Source of the DNA: Nocardia puris
GTDB lineage: Bacteria; Actinomycetota; Actinomycetes; Mycobacteriales; Mycobacteriaceae
DNA length: 64,000 nucleotides
Assembly: GCF_003315035.1 (NCBI RefSeq)
Contig: NZ_QNRE01000017.1
Location: 62,001-126,000 of the forward strand
Reading direction: 5' to 3'
The position numbers were made by a program, and so were the translations under genes. Positions 1 to 9,780 of this stretch are shown here, piece after piece. The notes below the pieces were generated by a model that saw nothing but the letters and a program-made list of their open reading frames with translations, was not told where the DNA came from and searched no databases. Numbering within the stretch: the stretch's first letter is position 1; every line of letters starts with the position of its first letter.

Positions 1-56
1 ACTGTAGAAGTACTTCACCAATGGGAGGCGCGGTGCCCGCCGGATCCGGTCCGCCG

Positions 57-971
57 ATGTCGCTGGAGCGCCTGCGCGTGCTGCGCGAGTTCGCCGATCG
101 CGGCACCATCGCGGCCGCGGCCGCCGCGCTGAACATGACGCCCTCGGCCGTGTCGCAGCAGCTCAAGACCCTGGCGCGGGAGGCGGGCGTGGCGCTGCTC
201 GAACCCGACGGCCGCCGCATCCGGCTCACCGACGCCGGGCAGGCGCTGGTGGTGCGCGCCGACGAGGTGCTCGCCGCCATGGATCGCGCCGCCGCCGAGA
301 TGGCGCACTACCGCGGCTCGCCGCGCGGACGGGTGCGGGTGGCGCTGTTCCCGTCCGGCGCGGCGCTGCTACTGCCGCTGGTGCTGCCCGCGCTCGCGGG
401 CGGCGACATCGACGTGATCGCCCGCGACGAGGACGTCCCGCCCAGCGGCGCGCCCGCCCTGCTGGCCGACTACGACATCGTGCTCACCCACCGTGACGAG
501 CGCGCCAATCCCCTTGCGGGCCCGCGCATCACGTGCCACCCGCTGATGCGCGAGCCCATCGACGTGGTGGTGGCGCCGACCCATCGGCTGGCCGGGCAGA
601 CCTCGGTGGCCCCCGAGGAACTGGCCGACGAGACCTGGTTGAGCGTGCGCGGCGGGTTCCCCGTGGACGACGTGCTCGAGTCGATCGCCACGGTCACCGG
701 AGTGCAGCCGCGAATAGCGCAGCGGCTCAACGACTTCCGCGTGATCGAGACGCTGGTGGCGGCGGACTACGGCGTGGCGCTCATGCCGCGGTTCGTGGTG
801 GCCGACCCCGACCTGGTGATGCTGCGGCTCTCCGGCGTGCGCGCGGCCCGCATCTACGAACTCGTCACCCGGCCCCGCGCCGAACGTCGTCCGGCCATCG
901 CGACGGTGCTGGACGCGTTCCGCGCGGCGGCCGCGCAGGTCACCGAGCGCGACGAGCCGACGGCGAGCTGA
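57..971 (+). CDS. LysR-family transcriptional regulator
   Basis: DNA-binding regulator of 304 residues. The N-terminal winged helix-turn-helix covers about residues 1-60, with the recognition segment TPSAVSQQLK and the following wing (RRIRLTDAGQ). An effector-binding periplasmic-protein-like domain follows from about residue 85 to 290. An in-frame ATG lies 36 bases upstream at 21, but the start at 57 (MSLERLRVLREF) gives the normal LysR N-terminus, so I chose it; neither has a convincing ribosome binding site. The target operon is not visible, because the divergent side lies outside the window. It converges on the metallopeptidase gene downstream. The ligand is unknown. Confidence 0.9.
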   Translation: MSLERLRVLREFADRGTIAAAAAALNMTPSAVSQQLKTLAREAGVALLEPDGRRIRLTDAGQALVVRADEVLAAMDRAAAEMAHYRGSPRGRVRVALFPSGAALLLPLVLPALAGGDIDVIARDEDVPPSGAPALLADYDIVLTHRDERANPLAGPRITCHPLMREPIDVVVAPTHRLAGQTSVAPEELADETWLSVRGGFPVDDVLESIATVTGVQPRIAQRLNDFRVIETLVAADYGVALMPRFVVADPDLVMLRLSGVRAARIYELVTRPRAERRPAIATVLDAFRAAAAQVTERDEPTAS

Positions 972-994
972 CCGTCGCCCCACGGCGGGCGGTC
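970..994. terminator. weak hairpin between convergent genes
   Basis: An imperfect inverted repeat starts at the last base of the LysR stop codon (arms at 970-979 and 984-994, with small bulges) in the 60-base gap between convergent genes. There is no T-run. A terminator role is inferred from position only. Confidence 0.35.
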
Positions 995-1031
995 GGCATC
1001 CGTCGACGCCGCGTGACCGGACTCGCAGACC

Positions 1032-2123
1032 TCACCGCGTCGCTGACGCCGCGCACAAGTCGTGGACCAACCGCATCTTCTCCAGCACTCGGTCCGGCAG
1101 CACGAACGGGTACAGGTCCTGGTGACCCATCGAGCGGTTGATCATGTTCAGCGACCAGGCCAGCGGCAGCCAGAGCTCGATGATCTTGTCGAAGCCCGCG
1201 CGGCCGACCTGGGGCCGGTCCAGCGTGGCGCCCGCCGGCGCGAAGCCGAAAGCGGCGGCGGTGTCCAGGGTGTCGCGGATGTGCAGGTAGTGGGCGAAGG
1301 TCTCGGCCCAGTCCTCGGCGGCGTGCATGGTGGCGTAGGAGGAGACGTAGTCGTTCTCCCAGCCGGGCGGGGTGCCCTCGGAGTAGTGCCGGTCCAGCGC
1401 GGCCTGGTAGTCGGCGTCGGGGTCGCCGAACAGGTCGCGGAACCGGCGTGAGGCCTCGTCGTCGGCGACCAGGACGGTGAAGTAGTAGTGCCCGATCTCG
1501 TGGCGGAAGTGCCCGAGCAGCGTGCGGTACGGCTCGTCCATCTCGATGCGCAACTGTTCGCGGTGCGCGTCGTGCGCCTCGGCGAGGTCGACGGTGATCA
1601 CGCCGTTCTGGTGCCCGGTCATCACATTCTCCGACCAGCTCGACAGCAGGTCGAACGCGAGCCCGAACTCCGGATCGGCGTCGCGGCCGGTGATGGGCAG
1701 CCCGAGTTCGTCCAGCTCCATGATCAGCCTGCGCTTGGCCGCCTCGGCCTCGGCGAACGCCGCCAGTCCCGCGGTGTCGGAGTCGTGGGGCCTGGTCCTG
1801 GTGAGGCGGCAGGACTCGCACAGCACCGGGCCCGCGTTCGGATCCTGCGGGGGCGCGATCGCCTCCACGTCCTCGGTCTCGGCGGGCTCCGGCGTGGAAA
1901 CCAGCCAATTGCACGCCGCCACATGGAGGTTGTCGCACAAACGGAACAGCCCGCCGTCCACCACACCGTTGCGGTGATCGACCGCGGCGTCGCCGGGGGG
2001 ATCACCGATCACCACCAGCGCCCGCTGGGTGAGGCTGAATCCCAGGGGGCTGTTACACGAAAGGCAGACCGAGTTCTCGAAAGCCAGTTGCTGACCGCAG
2101 TTGGGACAAGAGAAATCGCGCAC
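1032..2123 (-). CDS. zinc-ribbon putative zinc metallopeptidase
   Basis: A 363-residue protein with two zinc-binding parts. The N-terminus is a zinc ribbon: Cys6-Cys9 and Cys20-Cys23, then further cysteines at 63, 71 and 102/105. The C-terminal part carries a metallopeptidase motif HEIGH at 208-212, embedded in a conserved region typical of the zinc-ribbon/putative metallopeptidase family (Mtb Rv2568c-like). It is the last gene of the transglutaminase/ATP-grasp operon: GTG start 6 bases after the upstream stop, with GGAGGTG inside the end of the upstream gene. Substrate unknown; by context it may trim or remove a peptide made by the ATP-grasp/transglutaminase genes (inference). Confidence 0.85.
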   Translation of the reverse strand: MRDFSCPNCGQQLAFENSVCLSCNSPLGFSLTQRALVVIGDPPGDAAVDHRNGVVDGGLFRLCDNLHVAACNWLVSTPEPAETEDVEAIAPPQDPNAGPVLCESCRLTRTRPHDSDTAGLAAFAEAEAAKRRLIMELDELGLPITGRDADPEFGLAFDLLSSWSENVMTGHQNGVITVDLAEAHDAHREQLRIEMDEPYRTLLGHFRHEIGHYYFTVLVADDEASRRFRDLFGDPDADYQAALDRHYSEGTPPGWENDYVSSYATMHAAEDWAETFAHYLHIRDTLDTAAAFGFAPAGATLDRPQVGRAGFDKIIELWLPLAWSLNMINRSMGHQDLYPFVLPDRVLEKMRLVHDLCAASATR

Positions 2124-2129
2124 GCAGGT

Positions 2130-3044
2130 TCACACCTCCACCGGAGCGACGTCCACCGACACGGTAATGATGCTCTCCTTGGCGTCGGTGTAGATGATGC
2201 CACGCAGGGGCGGCACGTCCGCGTAGTCGCGACCCCACGCGACGGTCACGTAACGCTCGTCGGCGAACTGGTCGTTGGTGGGGTCGAAGCCGATCCAGTG
2301 ACCGGTGCGGTCGCCCTGGTCCGGGCTCGGCAGCCAGACCGCCGCCCACGCGTGGGTGGCGTCGGCGCCGACCATGCGCTCCTTGCCGGGCGGCGGGTCG
2401 GTGGCCAGGTAGCCGGACACGTAGCGCGCCGCCAGACCGTGCGAGCGCAGGCAGGCCGCGCCGATCCTGGCGAAGTCCTGGCAGACGCCCTCGCGTGCGG
2501 CGAACACGTCGGCGACGCTGGTGGACACCGTCGTGGACCCGGACCGATACGTGAAATCGCGGTAGATGCGCGAGGTGAGCTCCCGCACCGCCTCCAGCAG
2601 CGGGCGGCCGGGGGTGAGTGATTCCGCCGCGTACGCGGTGACCTCGTCGGTGATCTCGGGTGGGCGCAGGTCCAGGGTGAACTCCACCGCGAACGGCCCG
2701 TTGGCGTGGGTCGGTCGCGCGGACTCCCACGGCAACCGGGCCAGACCGCCGGCGGGCAGGCCGGGCGGGTCCACCTCGACGGTCGACTCCGCGGTGACCA
2801 CCAGTTCGCTGTGCTCGGCGGTGACGTGGAAGTACGAGGAGGTGTTGCCGTACACGTCGGCGCCGACGGAACGGTCCGACGGCACGGGTTCGATGTGGAT
2901 GTCGTGATCGAGCAGCCGCTGACCGGCGAATTCGCGCGGGGTGAGGTAGGCGCGGCCGTACGAGCTGGAGACCTCGTCGGAATAGGAGTACGTGGTCCGG
3001 TGCACCACCCGGTACCGCCGGGTGGCGCCGTCGCCGCCGATCAT
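2130..3044 (-). CDS. transglutaminase-like cysteine peptidase family protein
   Basis: A 304-residue protein of the bacterial transglutaminase-like superfamily with an N-terminal beta domain (about 9-120) and a papain-like core. The catalytic triad is readable: Cys188 in GVCQDFARI, His231 in ATHAWAAV and Asp254 in GFDPTND. The reading frame extends far upstream, but the ATG at 3044 overlaps the upstream stop as ATGA and yields the family N-terminus (RYRVVHRTTYSYS), so it is taken as the start. The pattern matches Mtb Rv2569c. No signal peptide, so a cytoplasmic protein. Likely reaction is cysteine peptidase or amide-forming chemistry; no substrate is known. Confidence 0.88.
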   Translation of the reverse strand: MIGGDGATRRYRVVHRTTYSYSDEVSSSYGRAYLTPREFAGQRLLDHDIHIEPVPSDRSVGADVYGNTSSYFHVTAEHSELVVTAESTVEVDPPGLPAGGLARLPWESARPTHANGPFAVEFTLDLRPPEITDEVTAYAAESLTPGRPLLEAVRELTSRIYRDFTYRSGSTTVSTSVADVFAAREGVCQDFARIGAACLRSHGLAARYVSGYLATDPPPGKERMVGADATHAWAAVWLPSPDQGDRTGHWIGFDPTNDQFADERYVTVAWGRDYADVPPLRGIIYTDAKESIITVSVDVAPVEV

Positions 3045-5914
3045 TCGACCACCCGCGTGCTGCCCCACAGCGGTTGGATACCCACCGGCAGTGCGAGTTT
3101 CGTGGTCTCGAACGATTCCGAGACCTTCCGCAGCCGCAGGTGCACGCCGTCGAGGAGTTCGATCAGTTCGGTGCGCCGGCCCGCCTCGTCGGTGTGCTCG
3201 AGCTCGGCGGGGTCGACGCGGCGCAGCATGCGCTGGGCGTCGGCCAGGAGTCGTTGCGGGCGTGAGGATCCCGACGCGCCGGGCAAGGCCTGGAAGTCGG
3301 CCTCCAGCCGTTCCAGCTGATACGCCAGCGACCGGGGGTTGCCCGCGTCGAAGAGCAGCAGTCCGGCGACGGCGGCCAGCCGCACCGAATCCCGGTGCCT
3401 GCGGCGATAACTCACCGACGACTCCGCGGCCTGCAACACCGCTTCGATCACCACGCGCTGCGCCTCCGCCGGATAGGTTTCGGTGAGCGCGGCCGAGAGC
3501 AGCGCCGTGAGCCCGACGCCGCGCTCGATACGTTTGCCGATATCCATGACGTACCAACCGGTGTCGCGCACCAGCGACTCCGCGCCGATCCCCGACAGCG
3601 AGAGCAACGCGGCCAGCGTCAGCGAGTGCACCGCCGAGAGCGCGGCCTCCTGATCCCCTCCGGTGCCGCGATATTCGGCCAGCGCGCGGTCGACGGCGCT
3701 GAGGATCATCCAGGTGTCCTCGGAGAGCTGATCGCGCACCGCCCGCGCCGACGACCCGTAGCGGTCGATGGCGAAGGCGAGCGAGCCGGGCATGTCGCGA
3801 TCGATCGTCAGGGCTTCGAGGTAGTCGTGGCCTTCGCGCGAGGCACCGGCGACGGCGGGCCAGATCGCGGAATGGGTTGCGGTGGAGGCGCTTCCGCCCG
3901 GAGCAGCGGCGCTCCCGGAAGCGCCGCCCGCGCCCACGGACGCGTCGGCCGCCCCGGCGATACCTGGCCGCTGATCGCCCGCACTCGCACGCGAGGGACC
4001 GGCACTTTCAGTGGACGTTTCGGTTTCCACACCCTCGCCCGCCGCGCGGTCACTCGCCGCCGCCTGCGCCTCCGGCATCGACGCGCGACGACGGCGCGGA
4101 TCGGCCAGCACCGCGGGCGGGGCGGGGGTGACGCTCAACCGGGACAGCGCCGCCATGAGAACCGGGACCGCCTCGGCCCCTTCGAGCCACGGGCGATAGC
4201 GGTAGTCCTGGTAGCGGTCGTGGGTGGCGATGAGCAGGCGCGCCAGCGATTCGGCGCGTTCGGCGTAGCGGCCCATCCAGAACAGGTCGTTGAGCACGCG
4301 CGGGGAGCTGATCGCCTCCACCACCGGCGCGGCGCGGCGCGGCGCGCGATCCTCGTGCGGCGGTTCGGCACTCACGGCCGGGGAGGCGGCAGGGGCCGCG
4401 CGCACCCAGACGTCCTTGGCGGCCACCTTGATCACGCTGCGGGAGGGCTCGATCCGCTGGCGCAACTGTCCGAGCCCGCCCGCCATCGCCGTGTACCCGC
4501 CGCGCCGGGCCAGCGAGAACAACCGCATCCCGACGGGCGCGGCCGACAACCCGCCGTATCCGTGCACGGCCGGCGCCAGCGAGAACTGCGCGGGCTCCTG
4601 GCCGACCCACTTCCACCCTTCGGCCTCGATGCGCGCCCGCAGCTCCTCGCGCGCCTCGGCCGCGAGTTCCGGCCCGAACAGCGTCGCGCCGTCCACGGCG
4701 GAACGGAGGATCAACCGGTCCAGGTTCGCCAGCAGATGCGACCGCTGCGCGGCGTCACCGCCCCAGTACGAGGGCGCGCTCTCCAGCAGCAGTTCCTCCC
4801 CGAGCAGCGCCCGCGCGATCGCGGGCAGGAAACCGGGCAGCGCCGGGCTCTCCAGCAGTCCGCTGCCCAGCGTGTTCACCACCGTCACCGCGCCGCGCCG
4901 CAGCACCTCGACCAACCCGACCACGCCCAGATGCGAATCCGGCCGCAGATCCAGCGGATCGGAGAACTCGGCGTCCACGCGGCGCAGCACCACGTCGACC
5001 CGTTCCAGCGCGCCCAGCGACCGCATCCACAGCGACCCGTCGCGCACCACCAGATCCGCGCTCTCCACCAGCGGGAAACCCAGAGTGGCCGCGAGATAGG
5101 CCTGGTCGAACGCGGTTTCGGAGTGCACGCCCGGACTCAGCACCACCACGACCGGATCGTCCTCCGGCATCGGCGCCGACTCGATGAGCATCAGCCGCAT
5201 GGCCCGCGCGAACGGGGTGAGCGGGCGCGGGTTGGAGTGCTCGAACGCCTCCGGAATCGCGGTGGACACCACGCGCCGGTCGGCCAGCGCGTACCCCGCG
5301 CCCGAGGGGGCCTGCGCCCAGTCGGCGATCGCGCGGAAGCGGCCGTCGCCCCACCGGCTGATATCGCAGGCGTGCAGGAACAGCTGGTGCCGTCCGGGGA
5401 TCGTGATGCCGTGCGCCGCACGCACATAGCCGTCGTTGCCGAACACCACCTCCGGCGGCAGCAGCCCCGAGGTGAGGGTGCGGCGCGGGCCGTAGACGTC
5501 GGTGAGCACTTCGTCCAGCACGCGGGAGCGCTGCACCAGGCCGGCTTCCAGCCGGGTCCAGTCGTCGGCCGAGACCAGCAGCGGGATCGGGTCCAGCCGC
5601 CACGGCGTGGGCACCGCGGGATCGCCCGCGCCGACCTCGGTGTAGGTGATGCCGTCGTCCTCGATGAGTCTGCGCACCCGGGTGTCGAGCCTGCCCAGCC
5701 CCGCCGTGCCCAGTTCCACGAAATCGGCGCTCAGCTCCGACCACATGCGGCGCACCCGGCCGCCGGAGTCGACGAGTTCGTCGAAGTAGCCGCCCATCGG
5801 CCCGCCGCATTCGTCGTAGGCGCCGACCGCCCCGCCCTCGGCGCGATAGCGCGCGAACTGTTCGGCGATCTCGTCGCGCGCGCCCGTCATCGGTCGCGCC
5901 GCCTCGGCCACCAT
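3041..5914 (-). CDS. circularly permuted ATP-grasp / alpha-E fusion protein
   Basis: A 957-residue fusion. Residues about 60-500 are a circularly permuted type 2 ATP-grasp domain, predicted to form an amide bond using ATP. From about 540 comes the helical alpha-E domain, starting LNDLFWMGRYAERAE. The alpha-E domain is interrupted at about 610-700 by a low-complexity Ala/Ser/Gly-rich insert before continuing with DYLEALTIDRDMPGS. The start at 5914 has GGAGGTGAGG upstream; a second ATG eight codons in is possible. It sits between two transglutaminase-like genes in one operon and overlaps the downstream one by 4 bases. It resembles Mtb Rv2567. The family is predicted to add amino acids or peptides to an unknown acceptor. 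Confidence 0.88.
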   Translation of the reverse strand: MVAEAARPMTGARDEIAEQFARYRAEGGAVGAYDECGGPMGGYFDELVDSGGRVRRMWSELSADFVELGTAGLGRLDTRVRRLIEDDGITYTEVGAGDPAVPTPWRLDPIPLLVSADDWTRLEAGLVQRSRVLDEVLTDVYGPRRTLTSGLLPPEVVFGNDGYVRAAHGITIPGRHQLFLHACDISRWGDGRFRAIADWAQAPSGAGYALADRRVVSTAIPEAFEHSNPRPLTPFARAMRLMLIESAPMPEDDPVVVVLSPGVHSETAFDQAYLAATLGFPLVESADLVVRDGSLWMRSLGALERVDVVLRRVDAEFSDPLDLRPDSHLGVVGLVEVLRRGAVTVVNTLGSGLLESPALPGFLPAIARALLGEELLLESAPSYWGGDAAQRSHLLANLDRLILRSAVDGATLFGPELAAEAREELRARIEAEGWKWVGQEPAQFSLAPAVHGYGGLSAAPVGMRLFSLARRGGYTAMAGGLGQLRQRIEPSRSVIKVAAKDVWVRAAPAASPAVSAEPPHEDRAPRRAAPVVEAISSPRVLNDLFWMGRYAERAESLARLLIATHDRYQDYRYRPWLEGAEAVPVLMAALSRLSVTPAPPAVLADPRRRRASMPEAQAAASDRAAGEGVETETSTESAGPSRASAGDQRPGIAGAADASVGAGGASGSAAAPGGSASTATHSAIWPAVAGASREGHDYLEALTIDRDMPGSLAFAIDRYGSSARAVRDQLSEDTWMILSAVDRALAEYRGTGGDQEAALSAVHSLTLAALLSLSGIGAESLVRDTGWYVMDIGKRIERGVGLTALLSAALTETYPAEAQRVVIEAVLQAAESSVSYRRRHRDSVRLAAVAGLLLFDAGNPRSLAYQLERLEADFQALPGASGSSRPQRLLADAQRMLRRVDPAELEHTDEAGRRTELIELLDGVHLRLRKVSESFETTKLALPVGIQPLWGSTRVVE

Positions 5915-5966
5915 GCCGACCTCACCTCCGCCCCTTCACCCGCGCCCGGCGACGTCGACGCCCGGC

Positions 5967-8900
5967 TCACCGATCGCTGACCGGTCCCCACACCGTGCGG
6001 GCCCGGCGTAGATCCAGGATGCCCTGGACGCCGGCGTCGGTCGACTGTGCGGCCATCTTCGCACGTAGCGCGCCGGGATCTACGCGTTCGACGGTATGAC
6101 CGGCGGCCTCGAAGCGTCGATTGCGCCGCGATTGCGCCGCGACGGCGTTCACCGGCGGATCGTCGTAGGCCATGCCGCCCGGGTGCGAGACGTGATAGGT
6201 GCAGCCGCCGCGCGAGAGCCCCGACTCGGTGTCGATCAGGTCGAACACCAGCGGCGCGTCCACGGTGAGGGAGGGGTGCAGCGAGTTCGGCGGCTGCCAC
6301 GCGCGGTAGCGCACGCCCGCCACCTGCACATCGGCGTTCTCGGTGGCCAGCAGCGGGACCGGCCAGCCGTTGCAGGTCACGGTGTAGCGGCCGCGATCGG
6401 CGCCCACCACGCGCACCTGCACGCGCTCCACCGACGAGTCGACGTAGCGGGCCGTGCCGGTGGCCTCGGTCTGTTCGCCGAGTGTGTACCAGGGCTCGAT
6501 GGCGCCGCGCAGTTCGATCTCGATGCCGCCGAGCACCACGGTGCCGATGCGCGGGAAACGGAACTCGGTGAACGGGTCGAGCCACGCGGTGTCGAAATCG
6601 ATGCCGTCGGCGCGCAGATCCGCCGCGACCTCGGCGATGTCGGCCATCAGGAAGTGCGGCAGCAGGTAGCGGCCGTGCAGGTTGGCGCCGTGCCGGATCA
6701 GCCCGGCGCGCAACGGATTCGACCAGAACTTCGCCACCAGCCCGCGCACCAGCAGCGACTGCACCATGGCCATGCGGTGGTGCGGCGGCATCTCGAAACC
6801 GCGCAACTCCACCAGGCCCAGCCGCCCGCGCGCCGAATCGGGGCTGTAGAGCTTGTCGATGCAGAACTCGGCGCGGTGGGTGTTGCCGGTGAGGTCGGTG
6901 AGCAGGTGGCGCAGCGCCCGGTCGACGTGCCACGGACCGGATTCGGCGTCGCGCCCGCGCGCGGACGACGCGGTGAGCCGGGCGATTTCGGCGAAAGCGA
7001 TCTCCAGCTCGTACAGCGCCGACTCGCGGCCCTCGTCCACCCGCGGCGCCTGCGAGGTGGGTCCGACGAAACGGCCCGCGAACAGGTAGGACAGCGCGGG
7101 GTGGCGCTGCCAGTAGGTGAGCATGGAGACCAGCAGGTCGGGCCTGCGCAGCAGCGGTGACCGGGCGGGCGTCACGCCGCCCAGGGTGATGTGGTTGCCG
7201 CCGCCGGTGCCGCCGTGCGTGCCGTCCACGTCGAAGGATTCGGTGCCGAGGCGGGCCAGCCTGGCCTGTTCGTAGAGGGTGGCGAGCAGCTCGGACTGTT
7301 CGGCGAAGGACGCCGTCGGCTGGACGTTGACCTCGATGACGCCGGGATCGGGCGTCACCGACAGCGAGCGCAGTCGGGGGTCGGCGGGCGGGGCGTAGCC
7401 CTCCAGCACGATCGGCAGGCCGCCGGCCGCCGCCGCGTCCTCGACCCGGCGCAGCAGGTCGAGGAAATCCTCCAATTCCTCGACGGGCGGGAGGAATACG
7501 TGTATCCGGCCGTCGCGCACCTCGGCCACGAGCGCGGTGACCGGCTCGCCGTCCGGCTCGGCGACCTCGCCGGGTGGTTCCCGGTGTGGGTCTCGCTCAG
7601 GGGTGTCGGACAGCGGGTCGCGTTCGGGGCGCGGACGCGGTTCGCTCCAGGACACGGCGTCCAGTGGCAGGCGCAGTCCGGCCGGAGAGTCGCCTTCCGT
7701 CAGCACTATTCGGCCGTGGGGCGGGTTCTCGAGCTGCCCGCGTCGCAACCGCCAGTTGGGGCTGGCCCAGGCGCGACCGTCCTCGGTGCGGTAGAGCGGC
7801 AGGACGTAGGCGCTGGGTTCGGTGATCGAATCGTCCAGTCGCCGCAGCAGTTCCGCGCGCGCCTCGGGGGAGTCGGCGGTCAGGTCTTCGTCGTCGGCGA
7901 CCGGATTGCCCTCGGGGAGGCGCACTTTCCGCGCGAGGCGGGCGAGCGGGTCCTCGTAGGCGGGGCGCACTTGGGATTCGGGGAGGGCGAGTCCGGCGGC
8001 GATGTGGGCGATCAGGGCGCGTGCGGCGTGCGGGGGTACCGGGTGGATGTCGGGGCGTGGCGGCAGCGTATCTGCCCCGATAGCGTGCGTGTCGCCGGGA
8101 GCAATGCTGTCCGGTTCACCGGACGGGACAGCAACCGCCCCGACGGTCTGAGCGTCGCCGCCGCGGCCGTCCGAGTCGCCGGTGGCCGAGCCCTCTGTCC
8201 CGGCTTCCTTCGGTCCTCCGGCGAAGGGCTCTTCGGGCACCGCCGCCGCCCCTGGCACGCCGAACGGGCTGGCGAGTTCGTTGTCATCAGGCGCGACCGC
8301 TGTCCCTGAGGCGGCCAGCGGTGATGCGGTCGGCGAGGGCGTATCAGCGACGGCAACCGGAGTCCACGGGCCGACCAGCAGGTCGGGCCGGGTCCAGATC
8401 GGGGTGCCGTCGGCGCTCCACGCGAGCGCTATCTCCCAGCGCGGCAACGGTTCTCCGGGATACCACTTGCCCTGCCGGTACTGGACGATGCCGTTCGGGG
8501 CGTAGATGCGGCGCAGGCGTTCGGCGAGGTCGACGGCGCGTTCACGTTTGTGCGGGCCGTCGGCGTCGGTGTTCCACTCCGGGGAGGTCTGGTCGTCGAG
8601 CGAGACGAACGTGGGTTCGCCGCCCATCGTGAGGCCCACGTCCTCGGCGGCCATCCGCGCGTCGATGGCCGCGCCCGAGGCGGTGATGCGCTCCCACTGG
8701 GATTCGGTGTAGGGCAACGTGACCCGCGGGTCCTCGTGCACGCGGCGCACCGTGTTCGCGAAGTCGAGGGTGGCGTTGGTGCGACCGGTCGCGCCGGTGA
8801 TCGGGGCCGAGGAGTTCGGGTGCGGGGTGGCCGAGAGCGGGATGTGGCCCTCCCCCGCGAACAGGCCCGACGTCGGGTCGAGGCCCACCCAGCCCGCGCC

Positions 8901-9632
8901 CGGCACGTAGACCTCGGTCCAGGCGTGCAGGTCGGTGAAATCGGCGGCGGGACCGGAGGGGCCGTCCAGGGCGGGCACATCCTGCGCGAGTTGCACCAGG
9001 TACCCCGACACGAACCGCGCGGCCAACCCGAACTCGCGCAGGATCGACACCAGCAGCCACGCGGAGTCGCGGCACGAGCCGAGCGCGGCACGCAACGTGT
9101 GGTCGGGTGACTGCACGCCCGGCTCCATCCGCACCGTGTACGCGACATCCCCGCGCACCGCGTGATTCAACGCGACCAGGAAGTCGATGGTGCGCGGCGC
9201 GTCGCCGGGGACGTGGGCGCGCACCCAGTCCCGTACCAGCGCGCCCGGGCCCGCGCCGGGCGATTCGTCCACGGGCCGCAGGTAGGGCTCCAGATCGGCG
9301 GCCAGCGCGGGCGGGTAGGTGAACGGGAAGTGCTCGGCGTAGTCCTCGACGAAGAAGTCGAACGGGTTGACCACCTCCAGATCGGCGATCAGCCCCACCG
9401 TGATGGACAGTTCCCTGGCGGGCGCGGGAAACACCAGGCGCGCAAGGAAATTGCCGAAGGCGTCCTGCTGCCAGTTGACGAAGTGCTCGCGCGGCGTCAC
9501 CCGCATCGAGTAGGCGTCGATGCGGGTGCGCGAGTGCGGCGCCGGGCGTAGCCGCACCACGTGCGGGTGCACCTCCACCAGCCGGTCGAAGGTGTAGGTC
9601 GTCCGGTGTTCGAGCGACACCTTGATGCCCAT
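5967..9632 (-). CDS. transglutaminase-like protein with DUF2126 domain
   Basis: A 1221-residue two-part protein. Residues 1-290 form a transglutaminase-like module with Cys187 (LGSCRDSAW), His236 (DLHAWTEVY) and Asp252 (GLDPTSG). The rest is the large DUF2126 region, beginning near MGGEPTFVS at about 335 and ending in a beta-rich tail. About residues 450-560 are an Ala/Gly/Pro/Asp-rich insert not expected to be folded. It is the first gene of the four-gene minus-strand operon, with 52 bases to the ATP-grasp/alpha-E gene. It resembles Mtb Rv2566. The start at 9632 (MGIKVSLEHRTTYTF) matches the family N-terminus. Function uncharacterised; a role in peptide-tag synthesis or processing is predicted from context only. 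Confidence 0.88.
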   Translation of the reverse strand: MGIKVSLEHRTTYTFDRLVEVHPHVVRLRPAPHSRTRIDAYSMRVTPREHFVNWQQDAFGNFLARLVFPAPARELSITVGLIADLEVVNPFDFFVEDYAEHFPFTYPPALAADLEPYLRPVDESPGAGPGALVRDWVRAHVPGDAPRTIDFLVALNHAVRGDVAYTVRMEPGVQSPDHTLRAALGSCRDSAWLLVSILREFGLAARFVSGYLVQLAQDVPALDGPSGPAADFTDLHAWTEVYVPGAGWVGLDPTSGLFAGEGHIPLSATPHPNSSAPITGATGRTNATLDFANTVRRVHEDPRVTLPYTESQWERITASGAAIDARMAAEDVGLTMGGEPTFVSLDDQTSPEWNTDADGPHKRERAVDLAERLRRIYAPNGIVQYRQGKWYPGEPLPRWEIALAWSADGTPIWTRPDLLVGPWTPVAVADTPSPTASPLAASGTAVAPDDNELASPFGVPGAAAVPEEPFAGGPKEAGTEGSATGDSDGRGGDAQTVGAVAVPSGEPDSIAPGDTHAIGADTLPPRPDIHPVPPHAARALIAHIAAGLALPESQVRPAYEDPLARLARKVRLPEGNPVADDEDLTADSPEARAELLRRLDDSITEPSAYVLPLYRTEDGRAWASPNWRLRRGQLENPPHGRIVLTEGDSPAGLRLPLDAVSWSEPRPRPERDPLSDTPERDPHREPPGEVAEPDGEPVTALVAEVRDGRIHVFLPPVEELEDFLDLLRRVEDAAAAGGLPIVLEGYAPPADPRLRSLSVTPDPGVIEVNVQPTASFAEQSELLATLYEQARLARLGTESFDVDGTHGGTGGGNHITLGGVTPARSPLLRRPDLLVSMLTYWQRHPALSYLFAGRFVGPTSQAPRVDEGRESALYELEIAFAEIARLTASSARGRDAESGPWHVDRALRHLLTDLTGNTHRAEFCIDKLYSPDSARGRLGLVELRGFEMPPHHRMAMVQSLLVRGLVAKFWSNPLRAGLIRHGANLHGRYLLPHFLMADIAEVAADLRADGIDFDTAWLDPFTEFRFPRIGTVVLGGIEIELRGAIEPWYTLGEQTEATGTARYVDSSVERVQVRVVGADRGRYTVTCNGWPVPLLATENADVQVAGVRYRAWQPPNSLHPSLTVDAPLVFDLIDTESGLSRGGCTYHVSHPGGMAYDDPPVNAVAAQSRRNRRFEAAGHTVERVDPGALRAKMAAQSTDAGVQGILDLRRARTVWGPVSDR

Positions 9633-9780
9633 CCCGCAAGTTCACCACACGGCGCCGGTGCGTGACGGCCCGAGCGCGGCGTTTCGGCGGACCCGCCGCC
9701 GACACACCGGTGCCGGGTCCCACCGCGGGCCGTGCCAGGATGCCAGCATCGAATCACCAGCCGATCCGTCGGGAGGTCCC

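Noticed and set aside
3395..5980. Long plus-strand frame opposite the ATP-grasp/alpha-E gene
   Set aside because: Antisense shadow; no recognisable domain.
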